Below are positions 8,111 to 17,757 of a stretch of DNA of 64,000 bases, one piece after another. The DNA is from Draconibacterium mangrovi_A (lineage in GTDB: Bacteria > Bacteroidota > Bacteroidia > Bacteroidales > Prolixibacteraceae). Location: positions 17,002 to 81,001 of the forward strand of contig NZ_JBBIXN010000010.1 in the NCBI RefSeq assembly GCF_037646455.1. The letters are read 5' to 3'. Position 1 is the first letter of the stretch, and each line of letters starts with the position of its first letter. Under the pieces are notes generated by a model. That model was not told where the DNA came from, did not search any database, and was given only the letters and a program-made list of their open reading frames with translations. A program made the translations under genes and the position numbers.

Positions 8111-9310
8111 TTAAAAAGCTTCAGCAAAATTAATATAGAATCCACTAACACCTTTTATTCCTTTTCCAAAATCCAATCTCATATTGATATCACTGGCACT
8201 ATCCACTTTAATGCGAAGCCCCAATCCATAACTTGGGCGAAAGCCATCTAATGAAAGGTTGCTGTATTTATCGGCAACTCTTCCACAACCTACCCATCCT
8301 ACTATTCCGAATATTTTCCAAACAGGCATCCGATATTCAATCTGTCCGTCCAACAAAACCTTATCGCGCAAAGCTCCTTCATAATAACCACGCATACGCT
8401 CCTCTCCACCCAACTTCGACAACTCATAAAACGGCACATCGCCGGAAGAATAGTTTGTGGCCAGTTGCATTGCAATAACATGTTTCTTCCATGGAACAAA
8501 GAAATGCCTAAGATCGAATTGAAAGGTATGAAATTCAGTGGTTACATCAGTCACTTTCGGATAATATAGATAGCCAAGTAGTGCATATGTTCCGGTGTGA
8601 GCATTGTATTTATTATCTCTGCTATCCCAAGCAGCAGTGAGTCCCAATCCAAGTGTAAATCCACCATCTTTCCCTGTGATATTGTTTTTAATAAGAAAAC
8701 TGGTGGAATCTTTTTCAACCTTGAAAGTGTTATTAAGATCTACTCCTGTGCCCAGATAAAAATGGGAGGTAATGTTTCGAAGTACAATGTTGAAAAACTT
8801 AACCCGATCGATAGTAATTAACTCAGCATCTTCCTTCTTAACATCATTACCAATACCTAATATGTATTCGGGCCTCTTTTTGTAATTAACATAGCCCATT
8901 ACCATCCACTTATTCTCCGAAAAATTAAGATTAGTCGATATCGAGGCGTTGATATGGCCTTTAGTTGAGAAGGTAAAAACTTCTGATATTTTTGAGTAAT
9001 CAGATAAGGTATCGTTTTTATCTATCCGAAAGGCATTGAATTTTGTCAGACCGAACACATTCCCGGCTTCCTGGGAATAGGAAATTATTGGTACCGGAAT
9101 AATTTTAAAAAGCTCTTCAGCCTTTTTATTTATTTCGTCAAATTTTGATACTTTTTTTACTGAATTATCTTCAACAGTATCTTTATCATGAATATTCACT
9201 TTATCGAAATGTTGCAAAGTAGGCATATTTCTTAAGGCCATGACATTTATCGGGACAAGAGAAATAAAAACAAGAAATATGAAGTAAAACCTACGATTGA
9301 AGCATTTCAT
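8111..9310 (-). CDS. BamA/Omp85-type outer membrane beta-barrel protein
   Basis: About 399 residues with a signal peptide (MKCFNRRFYFIFLVFISLV...). The C-terminal half is an Omp85/surface-antigen barrel: GGEERMRGYYEGAL contains the conserved RxRGY-type motif, followed by GQIEYRMPV and a final strand ending in Phe. No POTRA domains are evident in the short N-terminal part, so this is a barrel-only family member, not BamA itself. Function is unknown; it could insert or export outer-membrane components. An upstream in-frame ATG at 9343 exists, but the ATG at 9310 places the signal sequence at the N-terminus. It is tail-to-tail with the pigment operon and may be unrelated to it. Confidence 0.8.
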   Translation of the reverse strand: MKCFNRRFYFIFLVFISLVPINVMALRNMPTLQHFDKVNIHDKDTVEDNSVKKVSKFDEINKKAEELFKIIPVPIISYSQEAGNVFGLTKFNAFRIDKNDTLSDYSKISEVFTFSTKGHINASISTNLNFSENKWMVMGYVNYKKRPEYILGIGNDVKKEDAELITIDRVKFFNIVLRNITSHFYLGTGVDLNNTFKVEKDSTSFLIKNNITGKDGGFTLGLGLTAAWDSRDNKYNAHTGTYALLGYLYYPKVTDVTTEFHTFQFDLRHFFVPWKKHVIAMQLATNYSSGDVPFYELSKLGGEERMRGYYEGALRDKVLLDGQIEYRMPVWKIFGIVGWVGCGRVADKYSNLSLDGFRPSYGLGLRIKVDSASDINMRLDFGKGIKGVSGFYINFAEAF

Positions 9311-9500
9311 AAATAAAATGTTACCGAAGCATGTACCATTCAAATTATTAAATACAGGCTTTCGTTGTCTTTTGGTTTTAATTTAGTTGTTATAAAGTTA
9401 ATTTTTTATATTCAAAATAGTGAAAATAAAATAATTAGACAATTTGTTTTGTTGTATCACTTACTTCCGGTATGTAGTTGTAAAATCTGTTTCAGATAAT

Positions 9501-12008
9501 TTAAAATCCAAACCTTCCACTAATTTTCAATCCAAACTCTGATGAATAATCTTTATAATAAGAATTCGCACGATAAATGAAATCCAGCCTAAATATTTTG
9601 AAAATATTTTCTATTCCCCAATACATCTCAGAATAGGGCTGACCTTTTCGCAGAGGCTGAAATGCACTTGTTGGAAGGCCCGAAGGATTGGTAAAAGATA
9701 AGATTCCACCGGGATTGTTGTCTGCATCGTAATGACCATTTCTACTTTCATTAAATCTTCCCACAGCTATGTTTACCCCAGTCAGCAGGCGAATATTTAA
9801 AAATTTAATTAAAGGAATCTTACGAGCGATACTGCCATCGAAATGCCACTCGGCACGGGCTAAAAGAAGTTGGTCAGCAACGATAGTACCGTTGTCAACA
9901 AGATTGAATGCAGAAGAAGAGCGCCAGGTAGATTCATTCCCCTCAAGTACATTCAATAACGGATAAACTGCTTGTCCAAATGTTTGCTCGTAACTGGTTA
10001 GGTAGTTGAAATAACCAAATCCGGAGGTTAAAATCTTCTGTTTTAAAGACAGATTAATCTTATGGTAGCCGAAGTTTCCACCGAACAAATTTTTTATCCC
10101 TTTTGTGAATGATAATTCTACTAAAGGAAATGAATTATTGCTGGTTAAAAAACGTCGGTTTCCATCGACAACATAATTGTTCCCGGGATGAAACAGCAAA
10201 CTCCCCTTAATTTCCGTCGAACGATAATCTGTAGCAATTTCCGTTTTCGCATCATCTGCATAAAAGGCAAACACAAAATCATCGCCTGCAGGTTTATAAT
10301 CAGATACTGTAAAAGATGCCTTTATTGTAAATCTTTGAAAAACATCTATTTGCTCATAAACTGATTTCAAGTTAACATGATTAACATACAAACCGCCTTT
10401 TATGGCAGAAGTAAGAGCAAAAAAAGCATCCAACTGCTCAAACGGATTTTGTGTGCCGATATTCACCAGGTCGCTTCCATACCTGAAGCCAACAAGTCCC
10501 CATCGGTTTTTATCAAAAAAGAACTGAGTATTAATAGAGCCTTTTAGCTTGTCATCTTTAATTCCATAAGCCATATAGCCGTCGATGTTAAACCTGGGGC
10601 TTAGATTTGCAGTGGTATTTCCCCCCAACCGAAACCGGTTTCCTTCAATAGGATTGTGCGAGTATCCCAGTATCCATGGGCCAATATCAAAATTACTGGT
10701 TTTATAATAACCGGTAATCGACATTTCTATTAATTTAGAAAAGGCCTTTATCTTCGTATTGTTCGAAAGGTCGTTAAGGTTGGTTAAAGCCAGGTTATCG
10801 AAATCGGAAAAGTATTTTTGTCTTTTTTCCTCCAAACTAAATTTATTTGTTTTGAGCCGATCAGAGGTTAATTTTTCGGTATAGAAGGAGGTTGGTTTGG
10901 GTTCCGATAGGATATATTTATCTTTTACACTCAACACATTAACTAAAAGGTTAAGTGCCGTAATCCCGATTCTCAATTCAGTTGGTACACTTATGTTATT
11001 GATTTGTTCAAAATCCTGATATATATGAATGTTTTCAATAAAATTTATATCGGTTTTAATGGAAGTATGCGCACTAATTCTTTTGGGAATAAAAGTAGAT
11101 TCGCTTATCCAGAGTGTGCCTGAAAAACACAGGTTCTCTTTTTGTTTTGGGAAAAAATGAATTTCTAGACACCGTTCACCTGCAACAAGAACAGTGTCGG
11201 ATAAGGCATATTTATAAAACATTTTGCCTGAATTTGCCAGCGGACTAATGAATGTTCTATTAAATAATTGAACCTGATTGTTATAAAGATTTATTTGTAG
11301 TTGATTATTAATCAACTCATCCAGCATTTCTGTCTGGTTAAAAATTGTTCCCTCGATATTTAACGATAGCATATCGCGCCGTTCCCTTTCTGGGAACTTC
11401 AAAGTATATACTTTTGAGAGACTTTCAATCATATATCCCGGAATTCCTGGAACATTATCATCTTCCGAAACCACTGCAAATTGTTCAAATTCCTTTTTGA
11501 AGAGGCGTGTATTTAGCGATGAATCTTTTTTATAATTGAACTTTCTGAAAATAACCAAACCCTTTGTATAAAGCTCATATTCCTGACTGGTACAATTTTC
11601 AAGGGCATAAATAGGTTTGTTCCTGACTACTTTTTTTATAATTGAATAAGCCGTTTCGTCGGGTGTTATTGTAATCTCTTTGACCTCAACCGAAGTAGGT
11701 TTAAGCAAAACAGTAAAAGTAGTGTCGGAATAAATGGCAACTTCCTGGGATTGGTACCCCAGACAGGAAAATCCAACTGTATATTTTGAATTTACCGGAA
11801 CAGACAATGTAAATTCCCCTGTAATGTCCGACATTGTTCCAAGCAGAGTGCCGACAACTGAGATATTAACATAAGGAATCTCCTCAAAACTCTTAGAATC
11901 AAGAACTTTTCCGCTTATTTTCCGGTTTTGTCCTAAACATTTCTGTGACGATGAGATAATCAGAAGGATAAAAAATATCCTTAAAACTTTTTTTGATACT
12001 TCTACCAT
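9501..12008 (-). CDS. Carboxypeptidase-regulatory-like plus DUF5686 outer membrane protein
   Basis: 835 residues: a signal peptide (about 1-26, ending near KCLGQ), then a CarboxypepD_reg-like beta-sandwich (GKVLDSKSFEEIPYVNISV, GTMSDITGEFTLSVP; about 30-110), then a long DUF5686 region predicted to form an outer-membrane barrel and ending GLKISGRFGF. The first domain is the same type found at the N-terminus of TonB-dependent receptors, but no plug domain follows. It is common in Bacteroidota and its function is not established. Start taken at the ATG at 12008; another ATG lies two codons earlier. Same strand as the Omp85-type gene with a 190-nt gap, so co-transcription is uncertain. Confidence 0.82.
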   Translation of the reverse strand: MVEVSKKVLRIFFILLIISSSQKCLGQNRKISGKVLDSKSFEEIPYVNISVVGTLLGTMSDITGEFTLSVPVNSKYTVGFSCLGYQSQEVAIYSDTTFTVLLKPTSVEVKEITITPDETAYSIIKKVVRNKPIYALENCTSQEYELYTKGLVIFRKFNYKKDSSLNTRLFKKEFEQFAVVSEDDNVPGIPGYMIESLSKVYTLKFPERERRDMLSLNIEGTIFNQTEMLDELINNQLQINLYNNQVQLFNRTFISPLANSGKMFYKYALSDTVLVAGERCLEIHFFPKQKENLCFSGTLWISESTFIPKRISAHTSIKTDINFIENIHIYQDFEQINNISVPTELRIGITALNLLVNVLSVKDKYILSEPKPTSFYTEKLTSDRLKTNKFSLEEKRQKYFSDFDNLALTNLNDLSNNTKIKAFSKLIEMSITGYYKTSNFDIGPWILGYSHNPIEGNRFRLGGNTTANLSPRFNIDGYMAYGIKDDKLKGSINTQFFFDKNRWGLVGFRYGSDLVNIGTQNPFEQLDAFFALTSAIKGGLYVNHVNLKSVYEQIDVFQRFTIKASFTVSDYKPAGDDFVFAFYADDAKTEIATDYRSTEIKGSLLFHPGNNYVVDGNRRFLTSNNSFPLVELSFTKGIKNLFGGNFGYHKINLSLKQKILTSGFGYFNYLTSYEQTFGQAVYPLLNVLEGNESTWRSSSAFNLVDNGTIVADQLLLARAEWHFDGSIARKIPLIKFLNIRLLTGVNIAVGRFNESRNGHYDADNNPGGILSFTNPSGLPTSAFQPLRKGQPYSEMYWGIENIFKIFRLDFIYRANSYYKDYSSEFGLKISGRFGF

Positions 12009-12156
12009 ACACACTAAGCTGGGGTACTAAAGTAAAGGAAAAACAACTAATTATATCTCCTCAAATATTTATTAAATAAATTGGCAATATTACGATGGTC
12101 CATGAAAATTCAAAGTCGTAAGGAAACAATGATATTTGTGCAAATTTTGTGCAAAC

Positions 12157-12192
12157 AAAAAAAGAGTCGCAAGAATTAAATCTTACAACTCT
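12157..12192 (-). terminator. Rho-independent terminator of tRNA-Arg
   Basis: Minus-strand hairpin: 12-bp stem (12192-12181 with 12174-12163, two G-U pairs), 6-nt loop, then a run of six or more T. It lies 13 nt beyond the 3' end of the tRNA. Confidence 0.8.
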
Positions 12193-12204
12193 CTGATTTT
12201 TAAG

Positions 12205-12278
12205 TGAACCTGAAGGGACTCGAACCCCTAACCTCCTGATCCGTAGTCAGGTGCTCTATCCAATTAAGCTACAGGTCC
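12205..12278 (-). tRNA. tRNA-Arg (anticodon ACG)
   Basis: A 74-nt cloverleaf. Acceptor GGACCTG pairs with CAGGTTC (one G-U); anticodon stem CCTGA/TCAGG encloses loop CTACGGA with anticodon ACG; T-arm GGTTCGAGTCC region present; discriminator A at 12205; CCA is not encoded. The anticodon A34 would be deaminated to inosine to read CGN codons. A TATATTTG box at 12312-12305 (minus) could be its -7 element. Confidence 0.96.
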
Positions 12279-12350
12279 GGATCGTGTTTGCTTTAAAAGC
12301 GGTGCAAATATAAAACTTATTTGTAAAAAACCGATAAAATTTACTTCAAT

Positions 12351-12656
12351 TTAGGAATACTTTTCCATTTTGTCCCCGATGGTAACATCGCCCGAAAAAT
12401 TCACTTGTATTTTCATGTTGGTCAGCATTCGCTCGGTTCCTGCATTTTCACAGGCTTCATGGATGTTTTTCAGCAATCCCGGCAGCTCTTCGTAGGTGCA
12501 TTCCACCACCGTTTCAAACGGACAGACTTTGTATCTGAATCCCGACTTTTCGATGGCAAGTATCGCCTCATCAACCAAAGTATATTTAATTTTTCCTTCG
12601 CCTTCCGGTAAAACCTGAATAGCTACATTTATCTTATTCGTCGTCCAGTTCGTCAT
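12351..12656 (-). CDS. Thiamine-binding (YkoF/MTH1187/DUF77-type) protein
   Basis: A small protein of 101 residues beginning MTNWTTNKINVAIQVLP. The pattern (NVAIQVLP, GFRYKVCPFETVVE, LLKNIHEACENAGTERMLTNMKIQ) is that of the MTH1187/YkoF ferredoxin-like family, members of which bind thiamine or similar ligands. Its physiological role is not settled. A GTG three codons upstream is also possible. It overlaps the 3' end of the upstream unknown gene by 23 nt, so the two are translationally coupled. No TPP riboswitch was seen upstream. Confidence 0.75.
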   Translation of the reverse strand: MTNWTTNKINVAIQVLPEGEGKIKYTLVDEAILAIEKSGFRYKVCPFETVVECTYEELPGLLKNIHEACENAGTERMLTNMKIQVNFSGDVTIGDKMEKYS

Positions 12657-13386
12657 TCTTTTCACTTTTTTTCTGGTGGATCAATTGAATGATCTCGCCC
12701 CGCGACAACACTTTCACGTTGGTGATGATCAAATCTTCCTGCAAAAATCCACCATATTGGTTACACTCGTTTATTACATTCTGAAAAACCGATTTTACCT
12801 CAACATTCAACGGCAACATAATCAAGGTCGAAGAAAAGCCTTCCATAAAATCCATCGATTCAAAAATGCCTTCGTGCTTTTTTAACTCAAAAATAAGCTC
12901 ATCTTTTAATAACTTCTGCTGCGTATCGCTTAGTAGCTCTTCCTGGTCTTCGCTAAGAAATACTACAAAATACCTCAGTTTTTTCCCTTTTCCACCTAAG
13001 CCGGTCGAAATAAACACCTGCTGTTCATCGAGTAACGAACTCTGCATCAGCATCCTGCTTTCCTGAAGCGCCAGTATTCCCCACTGCTTTAACAAACCTT
13101 CCGATTCTTTTACAAACTTCTCCAGCATACGATATGCCTTCACATCGTCGTAAACCGCAATAGCCGTTAAAATCTCTTTCTTTCTCTCCTCATCCACCGA
13201 ATCATCAAAAAGCTCTTCCCTTTTTTCGAAACTGTCTTCGGCATTTTCCTGTCGCGCGGCTTCTTTCGTGTATTCAAAATATTTCATCTGAACCTCAATG
13301 TCAATCCGCTCTTCCAAAATGCTGAAGTTGTCAGGTAAATCTTCCAGTGCTTTTTGTATGTTCTGGTAATATTTATCTTCCTCCAT
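12634..13386 (-). CDS. Conserved hypothetical acidic protein
   Basis: About 250 residues from the ATG at 13386 (an upstream start at 13446 is possible but adds a basic stretch overlapping the promoter region). It is very rich in Glu, Asp and Lys with predicted helices (EEDKYYQNIQKALEDLP, KREELFDDSVDEERKKE) and a central beta-like part (KLRYFVVFLSED). No signal peptide or membrane segment is present. I do not recognise a family. Coupling to the thiamine-binding-type gene and divergence from feoB are the only context. Confidence 0.6.
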   Translation of the reverse strand: MEEDKYYQNIQKALEDLPDNFSILEERIDIEVQMKYFEYTKEAARQENAEDSFEKREELFDDSVDEERKKEILTAIAVYDDVKAYRMLEKFVKESEGLLKQWGILALQESRMLMQSSLLDEQQVFISTGLGGKGKKLRYFVVFLSEDQEELLSDTQQKLLKDELIFELKKHEGIFESMDFMEGFSSTLIMLPLNVEVKSVFQNVINECNQYGGFLQEDLIITNVKVLSRGEIIQLIHQKKSEKNDELDDE

Positions 13387-13473
13387 ACTCCATCTATCTT
13401 TGAACAAAAATAACCACTTGTCCTTACTATGTAAAGAAGATTTCAATTTTATTTTTAATGACTGAAAATTGAA

Positions 13474-13481
13474 TATATTTG
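13474..13481 (+). promoter_or_regulatory. -7 box of the feoAB promoter (candidate)
   Basis: TATATTTG at 13474-13481 is a perfect TAnnTTTG box 53 nt upstream of the GTG start; the -33 region nineteen bases upstream is only T-rich, not TTTG. No clear Fur box could be identified by eye. Confidence 0.4.
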
Positions 13482-13533
13482 TGGGCTTATTTTTATTTAA
13501 ATTAAATCAAAAAGAAAGAGACGAAGGGAAGAA

Positions 13534-15996
13534 GTGAAATTAAGCGAGGTCACACATAACGAGCCTGTTATAATTACCAAAATATTAGGACACGGATCAT
13601 TCCGCAAAAGAATTTCAGAAATGGGATTCATCCGTGGGAAAGAAGTCAGAGTAATCAAGAAGTCTCCTTTTAATGGTCCCACCGAATTTAAAATATTAAA
13701 TTACAACGTTTCACTGCGCAAGTCGGAATGTGAAATGATTGAGGTGGTGCAGTTAAACGAGTACAAAATTTATTCTAATAATTTCGAAGGCACCATCGAC
13801 CGAAACATTGATCTAACCGATCATTCGGAGCGTACCCGCACCATAAATATCGCTCTTGTCGGAAATCCGAACTGTGGAAAGACCACCATATTTAATGCCA
13901 TTTCAGGCGCGAAAGAACGAGTGGGAAACTACAGCGGAGTTACAGTTGACATTCACAAAGCCACATTTAAGGCAAAAGGATATAAATTCAATTTCTACGA
14001 TTTACCGGGAACATACAGTCTTACGGCTTATTCTACCGAAGAAATTTATGTCCGGAAATTCATATACGAACAAACGCCGGACATTATAATTAATGTACTT
14101 GATTCGACAAATCTCGAACGCAGTTTATTTCTTACCACCCAGCTAATCGACATGGATGTGCGCACCATAATCGCACTGAACATGTTCGACGAAATGCAAA
14201 AGAAAAAGCTGGAACTCGACCAGGGAGAGCTGGCCAAACTTGTTGGGATTCCGGTGGTACCAACCGTCAGTTCAAAAGGCAAAGGCATTGATGCTGTAAT
14301 AGATAAAGCCATTGAAGTTTTTGAGGGAAAAGACATATTTGCCAGGCATATTCACATTAACTATGGCAAAGATCTGGAAGAATCGATTAAAATTATTAGG
14401 CAGAAAGTTAAGGAGTTCAAGCCGATTACGGATAAAATCTCCTCGCGCTTTATTGCGATAAAACTACTGGAGAAAGATAAGCAGATTTTTGAGTTGCTAT
14501 CGAATTATGCCAATTTCGATGAGATACGGAAGATCACAGACAAGGAAATCAAGAAAATTGAGTTGCTTCAGAATGAAGATAGTGAAACGGTTGTTACCGA
14601 TGCGAAATACAGTTTTATTTCAGGAGCGTTAAAGGAAACTTACGCGAATCCGGAGGAAGGGAAAAAGACACGGTCGGAGAAGATTGACAGCGTGCTGACG
14701 CATAAATACTTTGGTTTTCCAATATTCACAGCCCTGCTGTTTCTGATGTTTTGGACCACTTTTAAAGTGGGTGCTTACCCCATGGACTGGATAGATGCCG
14801 GGGTAGCCGCCCTTGGTGATCTGGTGCACAGGATAATTCCCGACGGCATGTTAAACGATTTGCTGGTCGACGGAATTATCAGCGGTACAGGAAGTGTCCT
14901 GGTATTTTTGCCCAACATTCTCATTCTCTTTTTCTTTATTTCACTCCTCGAAGGATCGGGATACATGGCACGTGCAGCTTTTATTATGGACACGATCATG
15001 CACCGTTTCGGACTTCATGGCCGATCGTTTATTCCCATGATCATGGGATTTGGTTGTAATGTCCCGGCCATATTAGCTACACGATCGATGCGCAACCGGG
15101 GTGACCGGATATTGACGATGCTCATTATTCCCTTTATGTCGTGCAGTGCACGCTTGCCTGTGTACATACTTATCATTTCTGCTTTCTTTATGAAATACCA
15201 GGCGCTAATACTGATTGGAATCTATGCCGTTGGGATTATCTTCGCGTTCCTCACTGCGCAAATACTGAATAAAACCGTGTTTAAAAACAAAGAGACACCT
15301 TTTGTGATGGAACTGCCCACTTACCGCTTACCCACATTGCGAAATGTGCTCTATCACATGTGGGATAAAACGCAGCATTACCTGAAAAAAATCGGGACGA
15401 TCATTCTTTTGGGTGTGATCATTATCTGGGCACTTGAATATTTTCCGCGGGAAACAAAACAATCGAAGCATTTCAGCGAACAAATTGCAAGCGTTGAAAA
15501 CAACGAACAACTGAGTGAGAAGGCAAAAACCGAACAAGTTTCGGAAATAGAACATGCCCGTGAATCCGACCGCCTGATCAACTCCTACCTGGGAAGAACA
15601 GGACGTATTATTGAACCGGTGATGCGCCCCTTGGGATTTGACTGGAAAATGAGTATTGCGCTGCTTGCCGGCTTACCTGCAAAAGAAATTGTTGTGAGTA
15701 CCATGGGTGTACTCTACCAAACCAACAACGATGAAAATACGGTTAGTTTGCAGAAAAAACTCAAAGACGAGGTATTTGTGTCGGGTGAAAAAATAGGAGA
15801 AAAAATATTTACGACACCAACAGCCCTAGCTTTCCTTGTTTTTATACTGATTTATTTCCCCTGTATTGGCGTGGTTGCCACCATAAAAAATGAGTCCGGT
15901 TCGTGGAAATGGGCAGTTTTTTCCGTACTTTACACTACAGGCTTAGCATGGTTAGCAGCCTTTGTTGTTCATAACGTAGGAAATCTTTTTATATAA
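13534..15996 (+). CDS. feoB: Ferrous iron transporter, FeoA-FeoB fusion
   Basis: 820 residues imported as one polypeptide. Residues 1-75 form a FeoA SH3-like domain (KILGHGSFRKRISEMGFIRGKEVRV). The FeoB GTPase follows, with G1 GNPNCGKT at 110-117, the G2 region GNYSGVTVD and G3 DLPGTYSLTAYS, then the membrane part with the Gate segments (MGFGCNVPAILATRSM, SCSARLPVYI). It transports Fe2+ across the inner membrane. The start is GTG at 13534, preceded by a purine-rich AAGGGAAGAA. The FeoA-FeoB fusion is usual in Bacteroidota. Its stop overlaps the start of a FeoB-associated Cys-rich protein. Confidence 0.95.
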   Translation: MKLSEVTHNEPVIITKILGHGSFRKRISEMGFIRGKEVRVIKKSPFNGPTEFKILNYNVSLRKSECEMIEVVQLNEYKIYSNNFEGTIDRNIDLTDHSERTRTINIALVGNPNCGKTTIFNAISGAKERVGNYSGVTVDIHKATFKAKGYKFNFYDLPGTYSLTAYSTEEIYVRKFIYEQTPDIIINVLDSTNLERSLFLTTQLIDMDVRTIIALNMFDEMQKKKLELDQGELAKLVGIPVVPTVSSKGKGIDAVIDKAIEVFEGKDIFARHIHINYGKDLEESIKIIRQKVKEFKPITDKISSRFIAIKLLEKDKQIFELLSNYANFDEIRKITDKEIKKIELLQNEDSETVVTDAKYSFISGALKETYANPEEGKKTRSEKIDSVLTHKYFGFPIFTALLFLMFWTTFKVGAYPMDWIDAGVAALGDLVHRIIPDGMLNDLLVDGIISGTGSVLVFLPNILILFFFISLLEGSGYMARAAFIMDTIMHRFGLHGRSFIPMIMGFGCNVPAILATRSMRNRGDRILTMLIIPFMSCSARLPVYILIISAFFMKYQALILIGIYAVGIIFAFLTAQILNKTVFKNKETPFVMELPTYRLPTLRNVLYHMWDKTQHYLKKIGTIILLGVIIIWALEYFPRETKQSKHFSEQIASVENNEQLSEKAKTEQVSEIEHARESDRLINSYLGRTGRIIEPVMRPLGFDWKMSIALLAGLPAKEIVVSTMGVLYQTNNDENTVSLQKKLKDEVFVSGEKIGEKIFTTPTALAFLVFILIYFPCIGVVATIKNESGSWKWAVFSVLYTTGLAWLAAFVVHNVGNLFI

Positions 15997-16250
15997 TGTT
16001 GCAGGAAATAATCACATACATGATCATTGGTGCGGCAGTAGCCGTTACATTAATGAAATTTGCGAAACGATTTGGACGAAAGAAAATAGCCAAAAAATCC
16101 GAATCGGGAGAACAAAAGATCAATCATGTTCATAACTGCGGCGAATGTTCTGCCGAATGCCAACTCCGTGATTTACCGCGTGTTGTTATCGAACAAAACA
16201 GTGAGGAGTGTATTCAGATCGAAAAGAAATCAAAGTTGCTTCAATCCTGA
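15996..16250 (+). CDS. FeoB-associated Cys-rich membrane protein
   Basis: 84 residues: one N-terminal membrane helix (EIITYMIIGAAVAVTLM), a basic linker, then a Cys/His cluster HNCGECSAECQL resembling the small FeoB-associated proteins that follow feoB in many anaerobes. It may assist iron transfer or the assembly of the transporter, which is not proven. The ATG overlaps the feoB stop (TAATG), indicating coupled translation. The 3' end overlaps the convergent rpe gene by 21 nt. Confidence 0.8.
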   Translation: MLQEIITYMIIGAAVAVTLMKFAKRFGRKKIAKKSESGEQKINHVHNCGECSAECQLRDLPRVVIEQNSEECIQIEKKSKLLQS

Positions 16251-16880
16251 AATAATCGCTTCAGGATCCTTGGATTTAAAAACAAAACTTCCTGCTACCA
16301 GCACATTTGCTCCGGCTTCAAAAAGTTTTTTCCCGGTTTCGTAATTAACACCGCCATCCACTTCAATCAGACAATCGGAACCAATATCGTCGATCATTTT
16401 TCGTAGTTGCCGTACTTTTTTATAGGTGTTATGAATGAATTCCTGCCCGCCAAATCCTGGATTTACCGACATCAGCAAAACCATGTCGAGTTCATGAATA
16501 ATATCCTGCAATAATTCAACAGGAGTATGCGGATTCAGACAAACACTCGCCCTTGTGCCAAACGATTTAATGTGCTGAATTGTCCGGTGCAGATGTTTGC
16601 AGGCTTCATAATGCACGGTAATTATCGAGGCTCCGGCTTTTACAAAGGGCTCAATAAGGTGATCTGGATCAACGATCATAAGATGAACATCGAGCGGTTT
16701 TAGTGCTATTTTATTTACCTGCTGAAGTACAGGAATACCAAATGAAATATTTGGAACGAAGACACCATCCATTACATCGAAATGAATATAATCTGCTTCA
16801 CTTCGGTTAATCAGTTCAATGTCGTTGCCAAGGTTGTTAAAATCAGCCGATAGAATGGAGGGTGCCACCAATCGCTTCAT
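16230..16880 (-). CDS. rpe: Ribulose-phosphate 3-epimerase
   Basis: 216 residues, the usual length for this (beta/alpha)8 enzyme that interconverts ribulose-5-P and xylulose-5-P in the pentose phosphate pathway. Diagnostic segments are APSILSADFNNLG, YIHFDVMDGVFVPNISFG (metal-binding His/Asp), HLMIVDP, MSVNPGFGGQEFI and IEVDGGVN. It lies 10 nt downstream of rpoD on the same strand, and its 3' end overlaps the FeoB-associated gene tail-to-tail. Confidence 0.95.
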   Translation of the reverse strand: MKRLVAPSILSADFNNLGNDIELINRSEADYIHFDVMDGVFVPNISFGIPVLQQVNKIALKPLDVHLMIVDPDHLIEPFVKAGASIITVHYEACKHLHRTIQHIKSFGTRASVCLNPHTPVELLQDIIHELDMVLLMSVNPGFGGQEFIHNTYKKVRQLRKMIDDIGSDCLIEVDGGVNYETGKKLFEAGANVLVAGSFVFKSKDPEAIISGLKQL

Positions 16881-16890
16881 TCGCTTTTAT

Positions 16891-17757
16891 TTATTTTCCG
16901 AGGTACGATTTTAGTAATCGGTTACGGTATTGGTTTTTCAATTTCTTAATTGCTTTTTCTTTGATCTGACGCACCCGTTCCCTGGTGAGGCCAAACTCAT
17001 CGCCAATTTCTTCCAGGGTATGCTGTTGATAACCTTTCAAGCCAAAATAATAACGTAGGATTTCAGCTTCGCGGTCGCCAAGTGTAGCTAACGATCGCTC
17101 AATTTCCTGACGTAAAGAGTTATCCATCAGCTCCTCATCGGGTTTCAGAGAATCTTCGTTCATCATCACATCGTACATATTATTGGCCTCCTCTTCACGA
17201 AGGGGAGCATCCATCGAAACGTGTACATTGGATGAATTCATGGAATCTTCTACCAGGTCAGGCCGCAATTCCATGATCTCGGCAATTTCTTCGACAGTTG
17301 GTTCGCGCTGAAATTCCTGCTCGAGCTTATTAAATGCCTTGTTGATTTTGTTGATTGATCCGATCTTGTTTAAAGGCAGTCGTACAATTCTTGCCTGCTC
17401 GGCCAGCGCCTGTAAAATCGACTGGCGGATCCACCATACTGCATAGGATATAAATTTAAAGCCGCGTGTTTCATCAAAGCGTTCAGCAGCTTTTATCAGC
17501 CCCAGGTTGCCTTCGTTGATCAGGTCAGGTAGACTCAGACCTTGATTTTGGTATTGTTTGGAAACCGAAACTACAAATCTTAAATTCGCTTTGATCAGCG
17601 TTTCAAGTGCTTCGCGGTCTCCTTTCTTAATGCGTTTGGCCAGTTCTACTTCCTTCTCAGCCGACAACAACTCTACCTTCCCGATCTCATGCAGGTACTT
17701 ATCCAGCGAGAGGGTATCGCGGTTAGTTACCTGCTTGGTAATTTTTAGTTGTCTCAT
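16891..17757 (-). CDS. rpoD: Primary sigma factor RpoD/SigA (short Bacteroidota form)
   Basis: 288 residues lacking the long region 1.1 and non-conserved insert of proteobacterial RpoD, as usual for the housekeeping sigma of Bacteroidota. Region 1.2 (SLDKYLHEIGKVELLSAEKEVELAKRI is within 16-43), region 2 (LRFVVSVSKQYQNQGL, GLIKAAERFD, YAVWWIRQSI), region 3 and region 4.2 (GLTRERVRQIKEKAI) are all present. It directs RNA polymerase to TTTG/TAnnTTTG promoters such as those found in this window. It is probably co-transcribed with rpe. Confidence 0.95.
   Translation of the reverse strand: MRQLKITKQVTNRDTLSLDKYLHEIGKVELLSAEKEVELAKRIKKGDREALETLIKANLRFVVSVSKQYQNQGLSLPDLINEGNLGLIKAAERFDETRGFKFISYAVWWIRQSILQALAEQARIVRLPLNKIGSINKINKAFNKLEQEFQREPTVEEIAEIMELRPDLVEDSMNSSNVHVSMDAPLREEEANNMYDVMMNEDSLKPDEELMDNSLRQEIERSLATLGDREAEILRYYFGLKGYQQHTLEEIGDEFGLTRERVRQIKEKAIKKLKNQYRNRLLKSYLGK

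Noticed and set aside
12351..12700. TPP riboswitch near the thiamine-binding-type gene
   Set aside because: No THI-box-like sequence was seen; the gene is coupled to the upstream ORF without a leader.
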